A DNA stretch of 8,921 nt, taken from positions 1 to 8,921 of the forward strand of contig CBFHSX010000056.1 of assembly GCA_965658615.1 (NCBI GenBank), in the 5' to 3' direction. Each line of letters opens with the position of its first letter. The stretch's first letter is position 1. A program made the translations under genes and the position numbers. This stretch comes from UBA8337 sp965658615. Lineage in GTDB: Bacteria > Pseudomonadota > Alphaproteobacteria > RS24. The notes beneath the pieces were generated by a model, which was not told where the DNA came from, made no database searches, and was given only the letters and a program-made list of their open reading frames with translations. Positions 1 to 7,726 of this stretch are shown piece after piece.

Positions 1-114
1 GAGATGGAAGTCGAGCTGATTGTACCGGTCGCCATGGAAGAGAAGCTGCGCTTCGCTATCCGTGAAGGCGGCCGCACTGTCGGTGCAGGCGTCGTCGCAG
101 CAATTATTGAGTAG
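1..114 (+). CDS. tuf: Elongation factor Tu, C-terminal end (partial)
   Basis: This is the last 37 codons and TAG stop of a gene that enters from the left edge. The reading frame from base 1 ends in REGGRTVGAGVVAAIIE, the hallmark C-terminus of EF-Tu (domain 3, a beta-barrel that helps bind aminoacyl-tRNA). EF-Tu is the cytoplasmic GTPase that brings aminoacyl-tRNA to the ribosomal A site. The GTPase domain and start codon lie outside the window. The tail ending in IIE rather than the enterobacterial VLG type, and the MEVELIVPVAMEEKLRF stretch, fit alphaproteobacteria. The stop lies only 9 nt before the downstream tRNA gene, so the two are probably on one transcript. Whether this is the only tuf copy cannot be seen. 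Confidence 0.97.
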   Translation, partial: EMEVELIVPVAMEEKLRFAIREGGRTVGAGVVAAIIE

Positions 115-123
115 TCCGACTGG

Positions 124-199
124 AGGAGTGTAGCTCAACTGGTAGAGCACCGGTCTCCAAAACCGGGGGTTGGGGGTTCGAGTCCCTCCACTCCTGCCA
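124..199 (+). tRNA. trnW: tRNA-Trp (anticodon CCA)
   Basis: A complete 76-nt cloverleaf can be drawn by hand. The acceptor stem is AGGAGTG (124-130) with CACTCCT (189-195), then discriminator G196 and an encoded CCA at 197-199. The D arm pairs GCTC with GAGC. The anticodon stem is CCGGT (150-154) with ACCGG (162-166), around the loop CTCCAAA. The anticodon CCA at 157-159 reads UGG (Trp). The variable loop is five bases. The T arm is GGGGG (172-176) with CCCTC (184-188), including one G-T wobble, around loop TTCGAGT. It sits between tuf and secE, a common bacterial arrangement. With only 9 nt after the tuf stop it has no room for its own promoter, so it is presumably cut from a longer RNA by RNase P and 3' nucleases. 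Confidence 0.98.
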
Positions 200-239
200 C
201 TGATAAAAGTGGTGGGTAGAGACGGACAAGTCCTTAATT

Positions 240-254
240 GGGGTCATTGACCCC
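240..254 (+). other. Perfect inverted repeat / short hairpin upstream of secE
   Basis: GGGGTC (240-245) and GACCCC (249-254) form a perfect 6-bp stem with loop ATT, about 20 nt before the secE start. No T-tract follows, so it does not look like an intrinsic terminator. It may mark the 3' processing boundary of the tuf-trnW RNA or shield the 5' end of the secE-nusG message. That role is inferred; only the symmetry is seen. Confidence 0.45.
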
Positions 255-274
255 GTGAAAGAGAGAAGCGGCCA

Positions 275-466
275 ATGGCAAACCCGCTCAAATTTGTACA
301 AGAAGTACGCGCTGAAACCAGCAAGGTGACCTGGCCGACCCGTAATGAGGTCGTGGTCACCACGCTGATGGTGTTTGTGCTGGTGTTTCTGGCATCGGTC
401 TTCTTCTTTCTGGCTGACCAGCTTTTGAGCTGGATTGTGTCATTGCTTTTAGGATTGGCAAATTAA
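275..466 (+). CDS. secE: Preprotein translocase subunit SecE
   Basis: This encodes a 63-residue protein of the short, single-span SecE type found in most bacteria; E. coli SecE is longer, with three spans. SecE is an essential subunit of the SecYEG channel and clamps the two halves of SecY in the inner membrane. The N-terminal amphipathic stretch carries the family motif KVTWPTRNE at residues 17-25. It is followed by one strongly hydrophobic segment at about residues 29-47 (VVTTLMVFVLVFLASVFFFL region) and a short hydrophobic tail. The ATG at 275 is preceded by a purine-rich but weak ribosome-binding site (GAGAGAAG, 261-268). The TAA stop is one base before the nusG ATG, so secE and nusG are surely co-transcribed and probably translationally coupled. 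No separate promoter was recognised upstream. Confidence 0.97.
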   Translation: MANPLKFVQEVRAETSKVTWPTRNEVVVTTLMVFVLVFLASVFFFLADQLLSWIVSLLLGLAN

Positions 467-467
467 C

Positions 468-998
468 ATGGCGAAACGTTGGTACATTGTGAACGCCTAC
501 TCGAATTTCGAGCATAAGGTTGCAGACAGTATTCGCGAGCAGGCCGCGCAGGCCGGGCTTGAGGATGCGTTTGAGGAAATCCTCGTGCCGACCGAAGAGG
601 TTGTTGAAATGCGCCGCGGCCGCCGTGTAAATGCCGAACGCAAGTTTTTTCCCGGCTATGTGCTGGTGAAAATGGATCTGACGGATGATGCTTATCATTT
701 GGTCAAAAACACGCCGAAAGTGACCGGGTTCCTCGGGTCACAAAACAAACCGGCACCGATTACGCAGTCGGAAGTTGACCGCATCGTCAATCAGGTTGAG
801 GACGGGGCCGAGCGGCCGAAACCATCCGTCATTTTTGAAGTGGGCGAAGAAGTGCGCGTATGCGACGGCCCGTTCGCTTCCTTTAGCGGCCTTGTTGAAG
901 AGGTCGATGAAGAAAAGGCACGGCTCAAAGTGGCAGTGTCTATTTTCGGTCGGGCAACCCCGGTCGAACTTGAATACGGGCAAGTCGAAAAAGGCTAA
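468..998 (+). CDS. nusG: Transcription termination/antitermination factor NusG
   Basis: This encodes a 176-residue protein of normal NusG length. The N-terminal NGN domain (about 1-115) begins with the typical KRWYIVNAYSNFEHKV and carries the conserved KFFPGYVLVKM at 59-69, part of the surface that binds the RNA polymerase beta' clamp helices. The C-terminal KOW domain (about 123-176) has VGEEVRVCDGPFASFSG and later SIFGRATPVEL. From family knowledge, NusG rides on elongating RNA polymerase, suppresses pausing, and its KOW domain contacts Rho or ribosomal protein S10. The start is one base after the secE stop. The only Shine-Dalgarno-like sequence, AGGA at 451-454, is rather far away (13 nt), so coupled translation from secE is likely. 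No odd insertion or truncation is visible. Its target, the RpoC clamp helices, is encoded in the same window. Confidence 0.98.
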   Translation: MAKRWYIVNAYSNFEHKVADSIREQAAQAGLEDAFEEILVPTEEVVEMRRGRRVNAERKFFPGYVLVKMDLTDDAYHLVKNTPKVTGFLGSQNKPAPITQSEVDRIVNQVEDGAERPKPSVIFEVGEEVRVCDGPFASFSGLVEEVDEEKARLKVAVSIFGRATPVELEYGQVEKG

Positions 999-1010
999 CC
1001 CGTTTAACCC

Positions 1011-1045
1011 GTCGTGGTAGGCAGAGCAAACTGCCGTCCCACGGC
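1011..1045 (+). promoter_or_regulatory. Bulged stem-loop in rplK leader; candidate L1 binding site
   Basis: An outer helix (core CGTGG 1013-1017 with CCACG 1039-1043, extendable by a G-C and a T-G pair) and an inner helix (GGCAG 1020-1024 with CTGCC 1031-1035) are separated by an asymmetric internal loop, TA against GTC. The apical loop is AGCAAA. In many bacteria L1 represses its own L11-L1 operon by binding a leader RNA that mimics the 23S rRNA L1 site, a bulged helix of this general form. Position and shape fit that role, but I have not matched the nucleotides to a consensus, so this is a candidate only. Confidence 0.45.
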
Positions 1046-1058
1046 CCATAATCGTCAC

Positions 1059-1070
1059 GGGCTTCGGCCC
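1059..1070 (+). other. UUCG-tetraloop hairpin before rplK ribosome-binding site
   Basis: GGGC (1059-1062) and GCCC (1067-1070) close a TTCG loop with a C-G closing pair, the exceptionally stable cUUCGg tetraloop. It stands immediately upstream of the purine-rich rplK ribosome-binding region (AAAGGAACGAGAG, 1074-1086). It could act as a spacer between the candidate L1 site and the translation start, or block exonucleases. No T-tract follows, so it is not a terminator. Confidence 0.5.
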
Positions 1071-1086
1071 ATGAAAGGAACGAGAG

Positions 1087-1515
1087 ATGGCAAAAAAGAT
1101 TGAAGGTTACCTGAAAATGCAGGTACCTGCAGGGGGCGCCAGCCCGTCACCGCCTATTGGCCCGGCTTTGGGTCAGCGCGGTCTCAACATTATGGAATTT
1201 TGTAAGGCTTTCAATGCGAAGACGCAGGAAATGGAAGCCAATATGCCGATTCCGACGATTGTTACGATTTTCGAAGATAAATCCTTTACCTTTGAGATTA
1301 AAACACCGCCGGCATCTTATTATCTGAAAAAAGCAGCCAAGCTGCCCAAGGGCGGGTCTGCGCCGGGTCGTGAAGTTGCCGGTTCAGTTACCATGGCCCA
1401 GTGCCGTGAGATTGCCGAGCAGAAAATCAAAGATTTGAACACAACTGATCTGGACGAGGCGCAGAAAATGATTGCCGGTTCAGCTCGCTCAATGGGCCTG
1501 GAGGTGCGTGACTAA
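1087..1515 (+). CDS. rplK: 50S ribosomal protein L11
   Basis: This encodes 142 residues, the usual L11 length. L11 binds the GTPase-associated region of 23S rRNA at the base of the stalk and takes part in factor-dependent GTP hydrolysis and the stringent response. The N-terminal domain begins MAKKIEGYLKMQVPAGGASP and has the proline-rich SPSPPIGPALGQ segment (19-30), which lies at the thiopeptide-antibiotic site in the family. NIMEFCKAFN follows at 34-43. The C-terminal rRNA-binding domain contains the signature KIKDLNTTDLDEA and ends IAGSARSMGLEVRD. AAAGGA (1074-1079) is a plausible ribosome-binding site. The TAA stop shares a base with the rplA start (TAATG), so the two are coupled. Expression is probably controlled by L1 binding upstream (inferred). 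Confidence 0.98.
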   Translation: MAKKIEGYLKMQVPAGGASPSPPIGPALGQRGLNIMEFCKAFNAKTQEMEANMPIPTIVTIFEDKSFTFEIKTPPASYYLKKAAKLPKGGSAPGREVAGSVTMAQCREIAEQKIKDLNTTDLDEAQKMIAGSARSMGLEVRD

Positions 1516-2213
1516 TGGCAAACGGAAAACGCATTCAAACCGCCCGTGAGGGTGTTGATAAGAACAAGCTGTACTCACTCGACGAAGCCGTAAAACTGGT
1601 GAAAGCCAATGCCACCGCCAAGTTTGACGAGACAGTTGAGATTGCCATCAATTTGGGGGTTGACCCGCGCCATGCTGACCAAATGGTCCGCGGTGTGGTT
1701 GAGCTGCCCAACGGCACGGGTCGCGCGCAGCGTGTCGCCGTTTTTGCCCGCGATGAAAAAGCCGAGGAGGCAAAAGCCGCCGGTGCTGAGATCGTCGGTG
1801 CCGAGGAATTGATGGAAACCATTCAGGGTGGCACGATTGAGTTTGATCGCTGCATCGCAACCCCGGACATGATGCCGCTGGTCGGCCGTCTGGGTAAGGT
1901 GCTGGGTCCGCGCAATCTGATGCCGAACCCGAAAGTCGGCACGGTGACCACAGATGTGGCCGAAGCCGTCCGTGCTGCCAAAGGCGGTGCGGTCGAATTC
2001 CGTGTTGAAAAAGAAGGTATTGTGCAAGCCAGTGTCGGTAAAGCCAGCTTCTCAGAAGAGCAGATTGCAGGCAATATTCGCGCTTTGGTAACGGCTGTAC
2101 AAAAAGCCAAACCGTCCGGTGCCAAGGGCTCTTATATGAAGCGCTTGGCCATCAGCTCCACAATGGGGCCTGGTGTAAAGCTGGATATGTCGGGTCTCGC
2201 AGAAGAGGCCTAA
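1515..2213 (+). CDS. rplA: 50S ribosomal protein L1
   Basis: This encodes 232 residues, typical for L1. L1 forms the mobile L1 stalk, binds 23S rRNA helices 76-78 and helps E-site tRNA leave. It is also the known translational repressor of the L11-L1 operon in several bacteria. Visible landmarks are TAKFDETVEIAINLGVD (34-50), VRGVVELPNGTGR (58-70) and the PROSITE-type L1 signature around 118-145 (PDMMPLVGRLGKVLGPR followed by LMPNPKVGTVT). The end is GVKLDMSGLAEEA. The ATG at 1515 overlaps the rplK stop by one base. A good Shine-Dalgarno, GGAGG (1500-1504), lies inside the end of rplK. After the stop comes a 290-nt structured gap, so rplJ is likely regulated separately from this pair. Confidence 0.98.
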   Translation: MANGKRIQTAREGVDKNKLYSLDEAVKLVKANATAKFDETVEIAINLGVDPRHADQMVRGVVELPNGTGRAQRVAVFARDEKAEEAKAAGAEIVGAEELMETIQGGTIEFDRCIATPDMMPLVGRLGKVLGPRNLMPNPKVGTVTTDVAEAVRAAKGGAVEFRVEKEGIVQASVGKASFSEEQIAGNIRALVTAVQKAKPSGAKGSYMKRLAISSTMGPGVKLDMSGLAEEA

Positions 2214-2284
2214 GAATTTCGGTCGCTGCCTGATGCGTATCATGCAGGTGGCGATCGGATGTCCGGGGGCAAAATGCCTCCGGC

Positions 2285-2349
2285 CTGTCCGAGATTACAG
2301 GTGTCTTTGATTTGAAAGACTTAATGGCCTGTATGAGACGGGAGAACAG
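2285..2349 (+). promoter_or_regulatory. L10-leader core with kink-turn-like internal loop
   Basis: A nested stem can be drawn: CTGT 2285-2288 with ACAG 2346-2349; CCG 2289-2291 with CGG 2339-2341, leaving GAGA 2342-2345 bulged; and TACAGG 2296-2301 with CCTGTA 2328-2333. The innermost helix is GTCTTT 2303-2308 with AAAGAC 2315-2320. The purine-rich internal loop AGAT (2292-2295) against TGAGA (2334-2338) could form the tandem G-A pairs of a kink-turn. The loop T2302 against TTAATGG (2321-2327) is strongly asymmetric. From memory, the TTAATG...CCTG and GAGACGG boxes resemble the conserved parts of bacterial L10 leaders. This is the most likely L10(L12)4 binding site. Confidence 0.65.
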
Positions 2350-2400
2350 TTTTTGAGAGTGCTTGAGCACTCGATCGGCTGGGCCCGGGACAGAAAGAGC

Positions 2401-2429
2401 GTCATTGGTCGCATTTCGTGCCCAATGGC
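2401..2429 (+). other. Attenuator-like hairpin in L10 leader
   Basis: GTCATTGG (2401-2408) pairs with CCAATGGC (2422-2429), including one T-G wobble. Inside, GCA (2411-2413) can pair with TGC (2419-2421). The stem is followed directly by ATTTTC. This resembles a weak intrinsic terminator, but the T-run is short and the stem only moderately GC-rich. It may be an attenuator controlling read-through into rplJ, or simply part of the leader fold. Confidence 0.4.
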
Positions 2430-2472
2430 ATTTTCGAAGCGGTGCAATTCCTTCGGGGAGCGCACCACCAGA

Positions 2473-2496
2473 GCGCATTATTGATGCGCGAAGGAG
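2473..2496 (+). promoter_or_regulatory. rplJ ribosome-binding site with adjacent hairpin
   Basis: GCGCAT (2473-2478) and ATGCGC (2484-2489) form a 6-bp stem with loop TATTG. The Shine-Dalgarno AAGGAG (2491-2496) follows one base later, seven bases before GTG 2504. This site decides the rplJ start: an open frame extends upstream to 2363, but the leader sequence there gives no L10-like protein and has no ribosome-binding site. Confidence 0.75.
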
Positions 2497-2503
2497 AGAG
2501 AAA

Positions 2504-3022
2504 GTGGATAGAGCTGGAAAAGAAGAGCTCGTGTCACACTATAACGGCATTTTTGAAAATGCCGGTGTGATTGTCGTGACCCACTATTCGGGGCTTTCCG
2601 TTCCGCAAATGGATGATTTGCGGAATCAAATGGCTGAAGTCGGTGGTACGGTCAAAGTGACCAAAAACCGTCTGGTCAAGCTCGCTCTCGCAGGCACGGA
2701 AAAAGAAGCTGTCAGTGAATATTTCACCGGCCCGACTGCAATCGCCTATTCAGACGATCCGGTCGCAGCCCCGAAAATCGCTGCCAAATTCGCCAAGGAA
2801 AACGAAAACCTCGTTATCGTTGGTGGTGTCATGGACGGAACGGTCCTTGATGCCGGAAGTGTTAAAAATCTGGCGTCGCTGCCGTCACTCGACGAATTGC
2901 GCGGTCAACTTGTCGGTCTTATTAACGCGCCGGCCACGAAAGTGGCAGGCGTGCTGCAAGCACCGGCCGGTCAACTGGCCCGCATTATGGGCGCCAAAGC
3001 TGCACAGGGCGATGCCGCTTAA
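2504..3022 (+). CDS. rplJ: 50S ribosomal protein L10 (GTG start)
   Basis: Starting at GTG 2504 this encodes 172 residues, the normal L10 length. The frame is open upstream to 2363, but the family N-terminus (M)DRAGKEELV begins here and AAGGAG lies seven bases upstream. L10 anchors the stalk: its N-terminal domain binds 23S rRNA next to L11, and its C-terminal helix carries L7/L12 dimers. Recognisable blocks are AGVIVVTHYSGLSVPQM (20-36), the rRNA-binding GGTVKVTKNRLVKLAL (47-62) and YFTGPTAIAY. The alanine- and glutamine-rich C-terminal part, including VLQAPAGQLARIMGAKAA, corresponds to the L12-binding helix. The long leader suggests autogenous repression by L10(L12)4. rplL follows after 39 nt, so the two are co-transcribed. 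Confidence 0.97.
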   Translation: MDRAGKEELVSHYNGIFENAGVIVVTHYSGLSVPQMDDLRNQMAEVGGTVKVTKNRLVKLALAGTEKEAVSEYFTGPTAIAYSDDPVAAPKIAAKFAKENENLVIVGGVMDGTVLDAGSVKNLASLPSLDELRGQLVGLINAPATKVAGVLQAPAGQLARIMGAKAAQGDAA

Positions 3023-3025
3023 TTG

Positions 3026-3048
3026 CGGTTAAGTCCCGGTACTAACCG
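3026..3048 (+). other. Hairpin in the rplJ-rplL spacer
   Basis: CGGTTA (3026-3031) and TAACCG (3043-3048) form a perfect 6-bp stem with an 11-nt loop. It lies in the 39-nt spacer, just upstream of the rplL Shine-Dalgarno GGAG (3052-3055). It is not followed by a T-tract. L7/L12 must be made in several-fold excess over L10, so a structure here could set rplL initiation strength. That role is a guess from position. Confidence 0.4.
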
Positions 3049-3061
3049 ATTGGAGAAAAAA

Positions 3062-3439
3062 ATGGCTGATATTGAAAAAATTGCCGAAGACCTCTCAAGC
3101 CTGACCGTTCTGGAAGCGGCTGAGCTTGCTAAACTTCTGGAAGACAAATGGGGCGTTTCTGCCGCTGCACCGGTTGCAGTTGCTGCTGCTCCGGCTGCCG
3201 GCGGCGACGCCGGTGCTGCTGAAGAAAAAGACAGCTTCACTGTTGTTCTGGCTTCAGCCGGCGACCAGAAGATTAACGTCATTAAAGAAGTTCGTGCCAT
3301 CACCGGCCTGGGTCTGAAAGAGGCCAAGGAAATGGTTGAAGGCGCACCGAGCGACATTAAAGAAGACGTTCCGACCGCCGAAGCCAATGAGCTTAAAGAA
3401 AAGCTCGAAGGCGTTGGCGCGACTGTAGAACTGAAATAG
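3062..3439 (+). CDS. rplL: 50S ribosomal protein L7/L12
   Basis: This encodes 125 residues, normal for L7/L12, the multi-copy stalk protein that recruits and activates translational GTPases. The N-terminal dimerisation and L10-binding domain is about 1-32 (MADIEKIAEDLSSLTVLEAA). The flexible alanine/proline/glycine hinge is about 33-54. The C-terminal factor-binding domain runs from about 57 to 125 and carries KINVIKEVRAITGLGLKEAK and the end LEGVGATVELK. The ATG at 3062 is preceded by GGAG at spacing 6. An upstream in-frame TTG at 3023 is rejected because the family N-terminus begins at this ATG. Codon use is dominated by frequent codons (GCT, GAA, AAA, CTG), as expected for a highly expressed gene. 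A strong hairpin follows 16 nt after the stop. Confidence 0.98.
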   Translation: MADIEKIAEDLSSLTVLEAAELAKLLEDKWGVSAAAPVAVAAAPAAGGDAGAAEEKDSFTVVLASAGDQKINVIKEVRAITGLGLKEAKEMVEGAPSDIKEDVPTAEANELKEKLEGVGATVELK

Positions 3440-3455
3440 TTCTGCACGCCAATTA

Positions 3456-3490
3456 GGGGTGGTTGGGTGAACTGAAAGCCCGACCACCCC
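3456..3490 (+). other. Strong hairpin in the rplL-rpoB spacer
   Basis: GGGGTGGTTGGG (3456-3467) pairs over 12 bp with CCCGACCACCCC (3479-3490), with one T-G wobble and an 11-nt loop. It is the most stable-looking structure in the window. The bases after it (GTATTGCC) are not a T-tract, so a full intrinsic terminator is unlikely. In E. coli the same gap holds a partial terminator and an RNase III cut site, which lower rpoBC expression relative to rplJL. This hairpin sits in the equivalent place. A smaller GCCT/AGGC hairpin (3496-3506) follows. Confidence 0.6.
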
Positions 3491-3536
3491 GTATTGCCTT
3501 TAAGGCACATGTCTCCAAATTGCGGGTAGGGGGCGT

Positions 3537-3584
3537 GTTACGGGGAAACCCGATTTCCGGTTTTCCGGGCCCGCATGGGATAAC
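3537..3584 (+). other. Overlapping hairpins in the rpoB leader
   Basis: Two adjacent small hairpins are possible: CGGG-GAAA-CCCG (3541-3552, a GNRA tetraloop) and CCGG-TTTT-CCGG (3557-3568). An alternative long-range pairing joins GTTACGGG (3537-3544) with CCCG (3570-3573) and TAAC (3581-3584). The first and last compete for the same bases. The rpoB Shine-Dalgarno GAGG (3588-3591) begins four bases later. This may tune rpoB translation; no function is proven by the sequence. Confidence 0.4.
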
Positions 3585-3598
3585 AGTGAGGAAGTCTC

Positions 3599-7696
<4,098 letters not shown>

Positions 7697-7726
7697 AGCG
7701 GCGCGCGCCGTTACAGGAGAAGAGCC

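Larger units (their letters stand above)
2214..2503 (+). promoter_or_regulatory. L10 leader: structured 5' region of rplJ
   Basis: This is the longest gap in the window (290 nt). I see no credible gene in it. It is packed with potential RNA hairpins, in order: 2263-2283 (8 bp, loop AAAAT); a core at 2285-2349 with the conserved-looking TTAATGGCCTG and GAGACGG boxes; 2357-2372 (GAGTGC/GCACTC, loop TTGA); 2401-2429 (8 bp, followed by ATTTT); 2441-2466 (capped by a cUUCGg tetraloop); and 2473-2489 (GCGCAT/ATGCGC), which ends one base before the Shine-Dalgarno. From family knowledge, the L10(L12)4 complex binds the leader of its own mRNA and represses translation (Rfam family L10_leader). Location, core sequence and structure all agree. 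I found no convincing -35/-10 pair, although a promoter just after rplA is known in E. coli. Confidence 0.8.

Noticed and set aside
104..301. 65-codon minus-strand frame across the tRNA
   Set aside because: Its peptide (EWRDSNPQPPVLETG) is simply the antisense of tRNA-Trp, a well-known source of false proteins. It has no ribosome-binding site and overlaps trnW, secE and tuf.
2255..2292. Intrinsic terminator after rplA
   Set aside because: The stem is strong, but CCTGTCCGAGATT follows with no T-tract. It reads better as part of the L10 leader.
2302..2336. Possible sigma-70 promoter before rplJ (TTGATT around 2307 and TGTATG around 2330)
   Set aside because: Both boxes match the consensus poorly, and they fall inside the conserved leader core, where sequence is explained by RNA structure. 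An rplJ promoter after rplA may exist but I cannot point to it.
2363..2503. Upstream extension of rplJ by 47 codons from a TTG at 2363
   Set aside because: The extension runs through leader hairpins, gives no L10-like sequence, and has no Shine-Dalgarno. The GTG at 2504 has both the family N-terminus and AAGGAG.
3023..3061. Upstream extension of rplL by 13 codons from TTG at 3023
   Set aside because: The L7/L12 N-terminus begins at ATG 3062 with GGAG at good spacing. The extension lies in the spacer hairpin.
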